DNA of 27,222 bases from Eubacteriales bacterium (GCA_030527765.1 JAUNAE010000010.1:1-27222), one strand, 5' to 3'; positions 17,232 to 25,685 are shown, counted from the stretch's first letter. Made by a program: numbers and translations. The notes: generated by a model from the letters alone, not told the origin.

Positions 17232-18550
17232 TGTTTCAAACGCTTCGAAATGTCTTTAAAATTGAAGATTTGAGAAAGCGCATCTTTTTCACCTTTTTGA
17301 TGCTGATTGTAATCCGTTTCGGATCTCAGCTTCCGGTACCGGGAATTGACAGAAGCGTATTCGCGAACTGGATCGCTTCTCAGACGACCGATGCCTTTAA
17401 CTTTTTCAACTCCGTAACCGGTGGTTCATTCGAACAAATGTCGGTATTCGCGTTGAATATTACGCCGTACATTACGGCATCTATCATTATGCAGCTCCTC
17501 ACCATTGCCATCCCGGCATTGGAGGAGATGCAAAAAGATGGAGAAGAAGGACGGAAAAAGATCGTATCTATCACCCGTTATCTTACCATCGCCCTTTCCG
17601 TACTGGAGGGTGTTGCGTTGGCAATCGGTTTCGGACGCAGTGGCTATCTGGAGAACTTCGATGCCATTCATGTGATTGCAATCGTTGCAATCCTGACTGC
17701 CGGATCCGCAGTTCTGATGTGGATCGGCGAGCAGATCACCGAAAACGGTGTGGGAAACGGTATCTCAATCGTTTTGACAATCAACATTATTTCCAGACTG
17801 CCGAATGATATTTCATCACTTGGTCAGCAGTTTGTATTAGGAAAGAACTACGGCAGAGCCATTGTGGCCTGTGTTATCATTGCTGCCATCATCCTGGCTG
17901 TTGTTGTAATGGTCATTCTTCTGACAGATGCAACAAGAAAGATCCCTGTTCAGTATTCCAGAAAGATTCAGGGCAGAAAACAGGTAGGCGGCCAGTCGAC
18001 ATTCATTCCGCTCCGTGTCAACACCGCAGGCGTTATTCCGGTCATCTTTGCACAGTCTCTGATGTCCACACCGGTAATCATCGCACAGGTTCTTGGCAAA
18101 AACGGAGGCACCGGATTCTGGGGCAAAGTTCTGATGGGACTGTCACAATCCAACTGGTGCAATCCGCAGCAGCCGATTTACTCCATCGGACTGCTTGTGT
18201 ATTTGGTACTGCTTGTCTTGTTTGCTTATTTCTATACATCCATTACTTTTAATCCGATGGAAATCGCAGATAATATGAAGAAACAGGGCGGATTCATTCC
18301 GGGTATCAGACCGGGCAAACCGACCACCGATTATCTCGAACAGATTTTAAATAAGATCGTCTTCATCGGAGCAATCGGACTTGCAATCATTGCAGTGATC
18401 CCGATCTTCTTTAATGGAGTATTTGGAGCGAGCGTTTCCTTCGGTGGTACTTCGATTATCATTATCGTAGGTGTCATCATCGAAACGATTAAGCAGATCG
18501 AATCTCAGATGGTAACCCGTCATTATAAGAAGGGATTCCTCGGAGAATAG
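17231..18550 (+). CDS. secY: Protein translocase channel subunit SecY
   Basis: 439 aa with ten predicted membrane helices; it forms the SecYEG channel. The first helix is at about 19-38 after K-R-I-F-F-T, with Q-L-P-V-P-G-I-D directly behind it. The plug region reads F-N-F-F-N-S-V-T-G-G. Cytoplasmic loops carry G-R-K-Q-V-G-G-Q-S-T-F-I-P-L-R-V-N and P-G-I-R-P-G-K-P-T, both used in SecA/ribosome binding. TAATG overlap with rplO. Confidence 0.97.
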   Translation: MFQTLRNVFKIEDLRKRIFFTFLMLIVIRFGSQLPVPGIDRSVFANWIASQTTDAFNFFNSVTGGSFEQMSVFALNITPYITASIIMQLLTIAIPALEEMQKDGEEGRKKIVSITRYLTIALSVLEGVALAIGFGRSGYLENFDAIHVIAIVAILTAGSAVLMWIGEQITENGVGNGISIVLTINIISRLPNDISSLGQQFVLGKNYGRAIVACVIIAAIILAVVVMVILLTDATRKIPVQYSRKIQGRKQVGGQSTFIPLRVNTAGVIPVIFAQSLMSTPVIIAQVLGKNGGTGFWGKVLMGLSQSNWCNPQQPIYSIGLLVYLVLLVLFAYFYTSITFNPMEIADNMKKQGGFIPGIRPGKPTTDYLEQILNKIVFIGAIGLAIIAVIPIFFNGVFGASVSFGGTSIIIIVGVIIETIKQIESQMVTRHYKKGFLGE

Positions 18551-18575
18551 AAAACAGCAAAATGCAAACATGAAT

Positions 18576-18627
18576 CGTGAACTGTCGCAGTTTATTCTCT
18601 GCGACAGCGTTCACGTTTTCGTGTTTT
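18576..18627 (+). promoter_or_regulatory. Strong hairpin between secY and adk (attenuator or weak terminator)
   Basis: CGTGAAC plus TGTCGCAG (18576-18590) pairs with CTGCGACA (18599-18606) and, after a 2-nt bulge, GTTCACG (18609-18615). The 8-nt loop is AT-rich. A U-rich but interrupted tail GTTTTCGTGTTTT follows. CACG-TTTT-CGTG (18612-18623) can form instead and would break the lower stem. Partial termination would lower adk and downstream expression relative to secY (inference). Confidence 0.55.
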
Positions 18628-18646
18628 AACAGGAGAACAAAACAAC

Positions 18647-19291
18647 ATGAAGATTATTATGCTGGGCGCTCCGGGCGCCGGAAAAGGAACACAGGCTAAG
18701 ATGATTGCCGACAAATACGGCATTCCGCATATTTCCACAGGAGATATCTTCCGTGCAAATATCAAAGAGGGTACCGAACTCGGCAAGAAAGCCAAAGGCT
18801 ATATGGACAAGGGAGAACTTGTTCCGGACGAGCTGACCTGTGAACTGGTTGTTGACAGAATCTCTCATGATGACTGTGAAAACGGATTCGTACTCGATGG
18901 ATTTCCGAGAACGATTCCGCAGGCGGATGCTCTGACAGCTGCTCTGAGCGGTCTCGGAGAAAAGATCGATTTTGCCATCGACATCGAAGTGCCGGACGAG
19001 TCCATCATTACCAGAATGGGTGGCAGACGCGCATGTCTTAACTGCGGAGCAACCTATCATATCGTAAATATTCCGCCGAAAAAAGAAGGTATCTGTGACA
19101 GATGTTCGAGCGAGCTTGTTCTTCGTGATGATGACAAGAGCGAGACAGTCAAGAAGAGACTCGATGTTTACCATGCGCAGACCAAACCGCTGATTGAATA
19201 TTATCAGAAGCATGATGTGCTGGTGGAAGTCGACGGAACACTTCCGATGAGCGAAGTATTCGAAGTCATTACCAAGGCATTGGGTGAATAA
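18647..19291 (+). CDS. adk: Adenylate kinase, zinc-lid type
   Basis: 214 aa. It converts ATP and AMP to two ADP. P-loop [10 protein letters not shown] at residues 7-16, AMP-binding T-G-D-I-F-R at 31-36, D-G-F-P-R-T at 84-89. The long LID domain carries Cys130, Cys133, Cys150 and Cys153, the four-cysteine zinc site of Gram-positive enzymes. CAGGAG lies upstream. It follows secY as in most Firmicutes, but map does not follow it. Confidence 0.97.
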   Translation: MKIIMLGAPGAGKGTQAKMIADKYGIPHISTGDIFRANIKEGTELGKKAKGYMDKGELVPDELTCELVVDRISHDDCENGFVLDGFPRTIPQADALTAALSGLGEKIDFAIDIEVPDESIITRMGGRRACLNCGATYHIVNIPPKKEGICDRCSSELVLRDDDKSETVKKRLDVYHAQTKPLIEYYQKHDVLVEVDGTLPMSEVFEVITKALGE

Positions 19292-19292
19292 C

Positions 19293-19574
19293 ATGTCTGA
19301 TCATTTCGCTGTTTCAAAAGCAGGCCATGATAAAGGGATGCTGTACTTCGTACTCGGAGAAACAGACAGAGAGGTATTTCTTGCGGACGGACAGATCCGA
19401 ACCGTAGAGGAACCGAAGAAAAAAAACAAAAAGCACGTTCAGATCATCAAGAACATTTCGGATGACATTCTTGCAAAATGCTATCTGAACGGCAAGCCTT
19501 CAAATGAAGGCATTCAATATGCACTCAAGTGTTACAGTCAGAATATGTCAGGTGAGATGGAGGTTACATATTAA
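19293..19574 (+). CDS. KOW-type RNA-binding protein of unknown role (L14e-like)
   Basis: About 93 aa. I prefer ATG at 19293, one base after the adk stop, with GGGTGA 5 nt upstream; an in-frame GTG at 19284 would overlap adk. [18 protein letters not shown] near the start followed by V-F-L-A-D-G-Q-I-R and [10 protein letters not shown] is the pattern of the small KOW/L14e-like proteins found beside infA in Clostridia. The lysine-rich stretch suits RNA binding. A link to translation is inferred from position and fold. Its TAA overlaps the infA ATG. Confidence 0.75.
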   Translation: MSDHFAVSKAGHDKGMLYFVLGETDREVFLADGQIRTVEEPKKKNKKHVQIIKNISDDILAKCYLNGKPSNEGIQYALKCYSQNMSGEMEVTY

Positions 19575-19792
19575 TGGCAAAAGCTGATTCTATTGAAGTA
19601 GAAGGTAAAGTTGTTGAAAAACTGCCGAATGCAATGTTTCGTGTAGAACTGGAGAACGGACATATTGTCCTGGCACACATCAGCGGAAAGCTGCGCATGA
19701 ATTACATTCGTATTCTGCCGGGTGATAAGGTGACAATGGAACTGTCTCCGTACGATCTGACTAAGGGTAGAATTATCTGGCGAGACAAGTAA
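19574..19792 (+). CDS. infA: Translation initiation factor IF-1
   Basis: 72 aa, the standard length. An S1-like OB fold that occupies the 30S A site at initiation. [31 protein letters not shown] and Y-D-L-T-K-G-R-I are diagnostic. Overlap TAATG with the gene before it; GGAGG lies about 12 nt upstream. Confidence 0.97.
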   Translation: MAKADSIEVEGKVVEKLPNAMFRVELENGHIVLAHISGKLRMNYIRILPGDKVTMELSPYDLTKGRIIWRDK

Positions 19793-19799
19793 TTTTAGC

Positions 19800-19828
19800 T
19801 TGCTTTTTGCATCCCGCTATGATAGAAT
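19800..19828 (+). promoter_or_regulatory. Candidate internal promoter before rpmJ
   Basis: -35 TTGCTT (19800-19805), a 17-bp spacer and -10 TAGAAT (19823-19828). It would let rpmJ and the alpha-operon genes be made independently of the long upstream transcript. Confidence 0.5.
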
Positions 19829-19829
19829 G

Positions 19830-19878
19830 CTATCCGGACACTTTTGGGATAGGTTAAGTATACACATCTTTTGTGTAT
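19830..19878 (+). promoter_or_regulatory. Two hairpins in the rpmJ leader
   Basis: CTATCC (19830-19835) pairs with GGATAG (19847-19852), and ATACACA (19860-19866) pairs perfectly with TGTGTAT (19872-19878) around TCTTT. The second stands about 9 nt before the rpmJ ribosome-binding site. No U tract follows, so a terminator is unlikely. Confidence 0.4.
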
Positions 19879-19900
19879 CAAAAGAAAGGAGGAGCCAAAC

Positions 19901-20014
19901 GTGAAGGTTCGTTCATCTGTAAAACCGATTTGCGAAAAATGCAAAGTCATCAAGAGAAAGGGCAGCGTCAGAATTATCTGCGAAAACCCGAAACACAAAC
20001 AGAGACAGGGCTAA
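19901..20014 (+). CDS. rpmJ: 50S ribosomal protein L36, zinc-ribbon form
   Basis: 37 aa from a GTG start with AAAGGAGGAG upstream. [15 protein letters not shown] and [12 protein letters not shown] show the classical Cys-Cys-Cys-His zinc site (C-x-x-C, then C-x4-H). It is among the smallest ribosomal proteins. Its position between infA and rpsM is the usual one in Firmicutes. Confidence 0.96.
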   Translation: MKVRSSVKPICEKCKVIKRKGSVRIICENPKHKQRQG

Positions 20015-20206
20015 TCCTTGTCACACACTAATTTGAGCGGCTGTTTACGAAAGCGTACTCGTCACACGGTTTCGTAAAACTTACTTATATGAAGCGCGGG
20101 TTCCACCGATCATCTTTTAAAAAGGGGGAATGTGCGCTATTGCCGGACCCATACCGAACCGGCCGAAACAAATCAAAAGCAAATGTACATGGAGGTGTAA
20201 ATACAC
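20015..20206 (+). promoter_or_regulatory. 192-nt structured leader before rpsM
   Basis: A gap unusually long for this cluster. TTTACGAAA (20044-20052) pairs perfectly with TTTCGTAAA (20070-20078). AGCGC (20093-20097) pairs with GCGCT (20134-20138) enclosing TTCC (20101-20104) with GGAA (20127-20130). GCCGG (20142-20146) pairs with CCGGC (20159-20163). GTGT-AAAT-ACAC lies between the ribosome-binding site GGAGG and the rpsM start. In E. coli S4 represses this operon through a leader pseudoknot; as rpsD is in this operon, an equivalent is plausible but not shown. Confidence 0.5.
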
Positions 20207-20575
20207 ATGGCTCGTATTGCAGGTGTAGATTTACCAAGAGAAAAGCGCGTTGAGATCGGGCTTACTTACATTTACGGAATTGGAAGAACCAGTTCTAGCC
20301 GTATCCTCGCAGAGGCTAATGTAGATCCGAATACGCGTGTTAGAGATCTGACTGACGATGAAATCAAGAGAATCGCAGCAGTTATCGATGAAACACAGAC
20401 GGTGGAAGGTGATCTCCGTAGAGAGACCGCACTGAACATCAAGAGATTACAGGAAATCGGATGCTATCGTGGAATTCGTCACAGAAGAGGTCTGCCGGTT
20501 CGCGGACAGAAGACGAAGACCAACGCAAGAACCCGTAAGGGACCGAAGAGAACGGTAGCAAACAAGAAGAAATAA
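20207..20575 (+). CDS. rpsM: 30S ribosomal protein S13
   Basis: 122 aa. A 30S head protein that bridges to L5. [13 protein letters not shown] at the start and [21 protein letters not shown] near 87-107 are diagnostic. GGAGGTG lies 12 nt upstream, within a small hairpin. Confidence 0.97.
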   Translation: MARIAGVDLPREKRVEIGLTYIYGIGRTSSSRILAEANVDPNTRVRDLTDDEIKRIAAVIDETQTVEGDLRRETALNIKRLQEIGCYRGIRHRRGLPVRGQKTKTNARTRKGPKRTVANKKK

Positions 20576-20597
20576 TCTAAGGAGATCAGGTTAGAAA

Positions 20598-20990
20598 ATG
20601 GCTAAGAACGTTAAAAAAGCGACTAAAAAACGTGTAAAGAAAAACGTAGAACACGGCCAGGCTCACATTCAGTCATCTTTCAATAATACTATTGTAACTT
20701 TGACCGATGCACAGGGTAACGCTTTATCCTGGGCCAGTGCCGGTGGACTGGGCTTCAGAGGCTCAAGAAAATCCACTCCATATGCAGCTCAGATGGCTGC
20801 AGAAACAGCAGCAAAGGCAGCACTTGTTCACGGCCTTAAGTCTGTAGACGTTAAGGTTAAGGGACCGGGATCAGGAAGAGAAGCAGCTATCCGTGCTCTT
20901 TCCGCATGCGGTATCCAGGTAACAAGTATCGAGGACGTAACTCCGGTTCCGCATAACGGATGCCGTCCGCCGAAGCGCAGAAGAGTTTAA
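20598..20990 (+). CDS. rpsK: 30S ribosomal protein S11
   Basis: 130 aa. A platform protein near the E site. [15 protein letters not shown] near 23-37 and the C-terminal [16 protein letters not shown] are diagnostic. AAGGAG precedes ATG. Confidence 0.97.
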   Translation: MAKNVKKATKKRVKKNVEHGQAHIQSSFNNTIVTLTDAQGNALSWASAGGLGFRGSRKSTPYAAQMAAETAAKAALVHGLKSVDVKVKGPGSGREAAIRALSACGIQVTSIEDVTPVPHNGCRPPKRRRV

Positions 20991-21007
20991 TGGAGGTGTG
21001 ATTTACT

Positions 21008-21601
21008 ATGGCAGTTAATAGAGTTCCTGTTCTGAAGAGATGCAGATCTCTCGATATGGATCCGGTATATCTTGGATATGACAAGAAGTCCAGAAGAGCA
21101 CCGCAGAGATCCAATCGTAAGATGAGTGAGTATGGTCTTCAGCTGAGAGAAAAACAGAAAGCAAAATTCATTTACGGTGTACTTGAGAAGCCGTTCCATA
21201 ACTACTATGAGAAGGCTGACCGTCAGAAAGGCATGACCGGTGAGAACCTGATGATCATGCTCGAAAGAAGACTGGACAACGTTGTTTTCCGTCTTGGTCT
21301 TGCCAGAACAAGAAGAGAAGCACGTCAGATCGTTGATCACAAGCTCGTTACCGTTAACGGCAAGAAGATCAATATCCCGTCCTACCAGATCAGCGCAGGC
21401 GATGTAATCGAAGTTGTTGAGAATAAGAAATCTTCTCAGAGATTCAAAGACATCGTTGAAGTTACCGGTGGCAGACTTGTACCGGAGTGGCTGGAAGCTG
21501 ATGCTGAGAACCTGAAAGGTACCATCAAAGAATTACCGTCCAGAGAACAGATCGATGTTCCGGTTGACGAGATGCTGATTGTCGAGTTGTATTCTAAATA
21601 A
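21008..21601 (+). CDS. rpsD: 30S ribosomal protein S4
   Basis: 197 aa. It nucleates 30S assembly. An S4 domain lies at about residues 80-145 ([13 protein letters not shown] and [16 protein letters not shown]). No zinc cysteines are seen at the N-terminus apart from one Cys. It lies in the alpha cluster, whereas Bacillus has rpsD elsewhere. GGAGGTG lies before ATG. Confidence 0.96.
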   Translation: MAVNRVPVLKRCRSLDMDPVYLGYDKKSRRAPQRSNRKMSEYGLQLREKQKAKFIYGVLEKPFHNYYEKADRQKGMTGENLMIMLERRLDNVVFRLGLARTRREARQIVDHKLVTVNGKKINIPSYQISAGDVIEVVENKKSSQRFKDIVEVTGGRLVPEWLEADAENLKGTIKELPSREQIDVPVDEMLIVELYSK

Positions 21602-21679
21602 TAAGCGGTTTGCTTGTTTCCTATGCAGTTTGTGGCTATGCCACTGTTTGCGTGATTGGCCTGTAAGGAGGAATAGAAC
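21602..21679 (+). other. rpsD-rpoA spacer with a small hairpin
   Basis: GTGGC-TAT-GCCAC forms a 5-bp stem near 21631-21643 within a T-rich spacer. There is no terminator-like U tract. AAGGAGGAATAG leads to the rpoA GTG. Confidence 0.3.
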
Positions 21680-22639
21680 GTGTTCGATTTTGAGAAACCG
21701 AATATTGAGATTGAAGAAATCTCCGAAGACAAGAAATACGGCAGATTTGTTGTAGAACCGCTTGAGAGAGGCTATGGTATTACCCTCGGCAACTCTCTGA
21801 GAAGAATTATGCTTTCTTCTCTTCCGGGTTCTGCAGTCAGCCAGGTTAAAATTGATGGTGTTCTGCATGAATTCAGTTCCATCCCGGGTGTAAAAGAGGA
21901 TGTAACCGAAATCATCATGAATCTGAAAGCGCTGTCGATCCAGAATGTTGCAGGTGATGGAGAACCGAAGACGGCTATCATCGATGTACAGGGTGATCGC
22001 GTTGTAACAGCAGCTGACATTCAGGTTGATGCTGACATCAATATCATTAATAAGGATCTCGTCATTGCTACAATGAACGGATCCGATGCTAAGCTTCGTA
22101 TGGAGCTGACCATCACAAGCGGCAGAGGTTATGTAGGCGCCGATAAGAACAAAGACGCTGATCTGCTGATCGGAGTTATTGCAGTTGACTCCATCTTCAC
22201 ACCGGTTGAGCGTGTGAACATGCAGGTGGAAAATACCCGTGTAGGCCAGATTACCGATTTCGATAAGCTGACTCTGGATATTTATACGAACGGAACCCTT
22301 GCTCCGGATGAGGCTGTCAGCCTTGCCGCTAAGGTTCTGAGTGAACACCTGAGCCTCTTCATCAATCTTTCTGAGAACGCAAAGAGCGCAGAAGTTATGG
22401 TGAAGGCTGTAGACGATGAGAAAGAGAAGATCATGGAGATGAATATCGATGAGCTTGAACTTTCCGTTCGTTCCTACAACTGTCTGAAACGTGCCGGCAT
22501 TAATACAGTTGAAGAACTGTGCAACAAGACACCGGAAGACATGATGAAAGTACGTAACCTGGGACGTAAGTCTCTCGAAGAAGTACTTGCGAAACTCAAA
22601 GACCTTGGACTGTCTTTGAATAACAGCAAAGAAGCTTAA
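21680..22639 (+). CDS. rpoA: RNA polymerase alpha subunit
   Basis: 319 aa. The N-terminal domain (1 to about 230) dimerises and assembles polymerase: [21 protein letters not shown] is at about 31-51. The C-terminal domain (about 250-319) binds UP elements and activators: [12 protein letters not shown], then [13 protein letters not shown]. The start is GTG at 21680, giving [18 protein letters not shown] lies 9 nt upstream. Confidence 0.98.
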   Translation: MFDFEKPNIEIEEISEDKKYGRFVVEPLERGYGITLGNSLRRIMLSSLPGSAVSQVKIDGVLHEFSSIPGVKEDVTEIIMNLKALSIQNVAGDGEPKTAIIDVQGDRVVTAADIQVDADINIINKDLVIATMNGSDAKLRMELTITSGRGYVGADKNKDADLLIGVIAVDSIFTPVERVNMQVENTRVGQITDFDKLTLDIYTNGTLAPDEAVSLAAKVLSEHLSLFINLSENAKSAEVMVKAVDDEKEKIMEMNIDELELSVRSYNCLKRAGINTVEELCNKTPEDMMKVRNLGRKSLEEVLAKLKDLGLSLNNSKEA

Positions 22640-22769
22640 TTTAAGCATCATGGATATGGGGAGCCGGTAAAACCAAAGCGTGCGGTCTTCCCTGCCTAGT
22701 GGTCGATGATATGCATCGGGTATATAAGACCAAAGAGCGCTGCCCGATGTTCCACGAAAGGAGTAAGAA
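22640..22769 (+). promoter_or_regulatory. 130-nt structured spacer before rplQ
   Basis: CATCGGG (22714-22720) pairs perfectly with CCCGATG (22743-22749), and GGTCTT (22684-22689) can pair with AAGACC (22725-22730); the two stems would interlock. GAAAGGAG follows directly. Candidate leader controlling L17, or a processing site; no promoter of good quality seen. Confidence 0.4.
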
Positions 22770-23306
22770 ATGGCAAAATACAGAAAACTCGGTAAGACAT
22801 CCGATCAGAGAAAGGCACTTCTGAGAAACCAGACAACCGCACTTCTCTACCACGGAAAAATCGTTACTACCGAAGCAAGAGCAAAAGAAGTTCGTAAGCA
22901 GGTAGAGCCGATCATCGCTCTGGCTGTAAAAGAAATGGACAACTTTGAAGAAGTTACCAAGACTGTGAAAGTAGCACGCAAAGATGTTGACGGCAAGCGT
23001 GTGAAAGAAGTAGTTGATGGTAAGAGAGTGACTGTTTATGATGAAGTTGAGCGTCAGGTTAAGAAAGATATGCCGAGCAGACTTCATGCTAAACGTCAGA
23101 TGAGAAAGATCCTTTACCCGATTACCGAAGTTCCGGCAGAAGGTAAAGGCCGCAAGAAGAATACGGTAAACGTTGACCTCGTTGACAAACTGTTTGACGA
23201 GTATGCACCGAAGTACGCAGATCGTAACGGTGGTTACACACGTATCGTTAAGATCGGACCGCGTAAAGGTGATGCAGCGATGGAAGTTCTTCTTGAGCTC
23301 GTATAA
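22770..23306 (+). CDS. rplQ: 50S ribosomal protein L17 with a long internal insertion
   Basis: 178 aa against a usual 112-130. The core is clear: Y-R-K-L-G-K-T-S-D-Q-R-K-A-L-L-R-N, T-T-E-A-R-A-K-E-V-R, and the C-terminal G-G-Y-T-R-I-V-K-I-G-P-R-K-G-D. Extra residues lie at about 55-102, a charged stretch containing a near repeat (D-G-K-R-V-K-E, then D-G-K-R-V-T-V), plus a smaller addition near 118-133. The reading frame is intact, so this is an expansion, not a frameshift. L17 lies near the tunnel exit, where an insertion could meet exit factors (inference). Last gene of the cluster. Confidence 0.95.
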   Translation: MAKYRKLGKTSDQRKALLRNQTTALLYHGKIVTTEARAKEVRKQVEPIIALAVKEMDNFEEVTKTVKVARKDVDGKRVKEVVDGKRVTVYDEVERQVKKDMPSRLHAKRQMRKILYPITEVPAEGKGRKKNTVNVDLVDKLFDEYAPKYADRNGGYTRIVKIGPRKGDAAMEVLLELV

Positions 23307-23325
23307 TTCGCGCTTACATTTGCTG

Positions 23326-23358
23326 GCTCCCTGTCCAACGGACAGGGAGCTTTTTTTT
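23326..23358 (+). terminator. Rho-independent terminator of the ribosomal cluster
   Basis: GCTCCCTGTCC (23326-23336), loop AAC, GGACAGGGAGC (23340-23350), then eight T. A perfect 11-bp stem with a U8 tail. Confidence 0.95.
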
Positions 23359-23373
23359 CGCGTTGCTTGTATA

Positions 23374-23402
23374 TTCATAATTTATTCATACTTCGATGAT
23401 AA
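23374..23402 (+). promoter_or_regulatory. Weak candidate promoter for the PDZ-protein gene
   Basis: TTCATA (23374-23379), a 17-bp spacer and TGATAA (23397-23402) in an AT-rich stretch directly after the terminator. A promoter is needed here; this is the best match but not a strong one. Confidence 0.35.
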
Positions 23403-23445
23403 AATAAATCCGATATGTGTGATGTTTTATCAAAGGGAGAAGAAC

Positions 23446-24702
23446 ATGTCACAGAAACCGGAAGATCATTTTATCCGTGAATATACAAAGGCAAAGCCTC
23501 TGTCCAAACGTCGCTTAGCCATCAGAGGACTCCTGATCCTGCTTGCAGGTTTTATCTTCGGCCTCGGATTCGCCGGAGGACAGATTCTGCTTGCACACAT
23601 GGATGACGGAGACGGCATCTACCGGGAGAGCTCGGATCCGACAGAAACGCAGACTCAGGAGCCGCAGATCGAAGAGCCTCAGGAGCCGCAGGAACCTGTT
23701 GCTGAACCGCTGAATACCGATGAGGAGGATCTGTCTCAGATAACACTCGAAGAGTATCAGAGCGTGAAATATGAGCTCTATCAGATCGGCCGCCGCGCCA
23801 ACCATTCCATTGTCACGGTAACAGGAACCGCCAGGGCGACGGATATGCTGAATTTGGACTATGAGGACGCAAATCAGAGTCTGGGCATCATTCTCTCGAA
23901 TGATGGTGAGAAGCTCCTGATATTGACAGGATACGAAGCTCTGAAGGGTGAGCGTACCATTCAGGTGGAGTTTGAAAACGGAGATGTACAGAGTGCGGAG
24001 CTTGTGGGCTATCATGACGTCCTGTCGATGGCAATTGTTTCTGTAAAGGTGGAAGATCTGCAGCCGCAGACCCTCAATGAGATTACGGTTGCAACCCTCA
24101 ATACCGACGGTATTGTTGCACAGGGACAGCTTGTCGTCGCGGTTGGCAGACCGCTGGGATCGATGTATTCTATTTTGGACGGCTCGATTACCATGGTAAG
24201 TGACAAGATTGTTCTGGAGGACGGCAATTACCTTTGTTACGGCACAACGATGGCCGGAAATGCGTCTACCGGATCGATTCTGATTAATACAAGCGGAGAG
24301 ATCATCGGTATTGTGAACCGGGTCTGCGAGCAGAATTCCTCAATGACACTGAGCGCATTATCCGCTAAGGATTTATCGGATGTTGTGGATCAGATGATGG
24401 AGGGAAAGAAAACAGCCTATTTGGGCGTTACCATGCAGACGGTAACAGATGAGGTGGCAAATACCTATCAGCTGCCGAGTGGAGTCTATGTAAGTATGGT
24501 TACCACAGATTCTCCCGCCATGCGGGCAGGTCTGCAGAGCGGAGACATCATCACTTCGATCGACGGGGAAGAGCTGCTGAGTGCGGAAGATTTGCGCTCC
24601 GTGCTTTTGACAAAGCAGCCGGAGCAGGTTGTAGAGCTGCAGGTGATGCGCGGATCGGGCGAAAACTACAGTGAAATGACAATCGCCGTTACACTGGATT
24701 AA
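23446..24702 (+). CDS. Membrane-anchored HtrA-like protein with degenerate protease domain and PDZ domain
   Basis: 418 aa from ATG at 23446 (AAAGGGAGAAG upstream; the frame is open further back only across rplQ and its terminator). One membrane helix at about 25-50, then an acidic Glu/Pro-rich linker (61-90), a trypsin-like fold (about 105-315) and a C-terminal PDZ domain (about 323-418; Y-L-G-V-T, then G-L-Q-S-G-D-I-I-T-S-I-D-G). The expected catalytic sites are altered: the His position reads L-T-G-Y-E-A-L (160-166), the Asp position D-V-L-S-M-A-I (191-197), and G-N-S-G-G is G-N-A-S-T-G (271-276). It is therefore probably a non-proteolytic relative that acts outside the membrane as a chaperone or scaffold (inference). 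Confidence 0.85.
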   Translation: MSQKPEDHFIREYTKAKPLSKRRLAIRGLLILLAGFIFGLGFAGGQILLAHMDDGDGIYRESSDPTETQTQEPQIEEPQEPQEPVAEPLNTDEEDLSQITLEEYQSVKYELYQIGRRANHSIVTVTGTARATDMLNLDYEDANQSLGIILSNDGEKLLILTGYEALKGERTIQVEFENGDVQSAELVGYHDVLSMAIVSVKVEDLQPQTLNEITVATLNTDGIVAQGQLVVAVGRPLGSMYSILDGSITMVSDKIVLEDGNYLCYGTTMAGNASTGSILINTSGEIIGIVNRVCEQNSSMTLSALSAKDLSDVVDQMMEGKKTAYLGVTMQTVTDEVANTYQLPSGVYVSMVTTDSPAMRAGLQSGDIITSIDGEELLSAEDLRSVLLTKQPEQVVELQVMRGSGENYSEMTIAVTLD

Positions 24703-24736
24703 TACCTGTCGCAATCGGCAATAGAAAGAGAAGAAC

Positions 24737-25684
24737 ATGAAATATATAGAGAACTTGAAATCAGGTACGCAGATCAGTGAAATCTATCTGTGCAAAAGCA
24801 GAACGAGTGCATTGACCAAGGCCGGCAAGCCCTATGACAATGTCATTTTGCAGGATAAAACCGGAACGATCGATGCCAAAATCTGGGATCCGGATTCAGC
24901 CGGCATCGCAGATTTTGAAGAACTGGATTATGTGGAAGTAACCGGTGATGTGAATTTATTCATGGGCAAGAATCAGCTCATCATTCGCCGGGCGCGAATC
25001 GCAGACGCGGACGAATATCAGATTCAGGATTATATTCCGGTATCTGCGGTGGATCCGTCTGTTATGTACAAGGATCTGCTAGGATTCATTGACAGTATTT
25101 CGAATCCGTATTTAAAACAGCTCTTGGAATCCTTTTTCCTGGATCCGGAGTTCGGTAAGCTGTTTATGAAGCATTCCGCAGCCAAGACGATGCATCACGG
25201 CTATGTCGGCGGACTTTTGGAACATACCTTGTCCGTGACCCGCTTCTGCGATTTCCTCGCAGAGCGTTATAGCCTCCTGAACAGAGACCTGCTTTTGACA
25301 GCAGCGATGTTCCATGATATCGGCAAGACCAGAGAGATTTCACCTTTCCCGCAGAACGATTATACCGATGAAGGACAGCTGCTTGGGCACATCATCATCG
25401 GCGTGGAAATGCTTGACGAGCATATCCGTGAAATTGACGGTTTCCCGGTGATCATTGCCAATGAGCTCAAGCACTGCATTCTGGCACACCACGGTGAGCT
25501 TGAATTCGGTTCTCCGAAGAAACCGGCTTTGGCAGAAGCCTTTGCACTTGCAACGGCTGACAATGCCGATGCGAAGCTGCAGATGCTGACAGAAGTAATG
25601 GAGAAGACAGAGGAAGGCAACACCACCTGGCTTGGATTCAACAGACAGTTCGAGTCCAACCTGCGTAGAACTTCAGAGATTTGA
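24737..25684 (+). CDS. yhaM: 3'-5' exoribonuclease, YhaM family
   Basis: 315 aa. An N-terminal OB fold (about 10-90; V-I-L-Q-D-K-T-G-T-I-D-A-K-I-W-D at 36-51) binds RNA. A C-terminal HD domain holds the metal site: His163 in L-L-E-H-T, His193-Asp194 in M-F-H-D-I-G-K, His251-His252 and Asp275. The order and length match YhaM/CBF1 of Bacillus and Clostridia (about 314 aa). It would trim RNA from the 3' end. GAAAGAGAAG lies before ATG. Adjacent to the next gene with 1 nt between stop and start. Confidence 0.93.
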   Translation: MKYIENLKSGTQISEIYLCKSRTSALTKAGKPYDNVILQDKTGTIDAKIWDPDSAGIADFEELDYVEVTGDVNLFMGKNQLIIRRARIADADEYQIQDYIPVSAVDPSVMYKDLLGFIDSISNPYLKQLLESFFLDPEFGKLFMKHSAAKTMHHGYVGGLLEHTLSVTRFCDFLAERYSLLNRDLLLTAAMFHDIGKTREISPFPQNDYTDEGQLLGHIIIGVEMLDEHIREIDGFPVIIANELKHCILAHHGELEFGSPKKPALAEAFALATADNADAKLQMLTEVMEKTEEGNTTWLGFNRQFESNLRRTSEI

Positions 25685-25685
25685 T

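Noticed and set aside
21533..22651. A 372-codon leftward open frame opposite rpoA
   Set aside because: Shadow of rpoA: no family features, no ribosome-binding site, and rpoA is certain. The same applies to the long antisense frames at 9065-9763 and 16042-16791.
23173..23445. Upstream extension of the PDZ-protein frame
   Set aside because: It crosses the end of rplQ and a strong terminator; ATG at 23446 has a good ribosome-binding site and gives a normal anchor helix.
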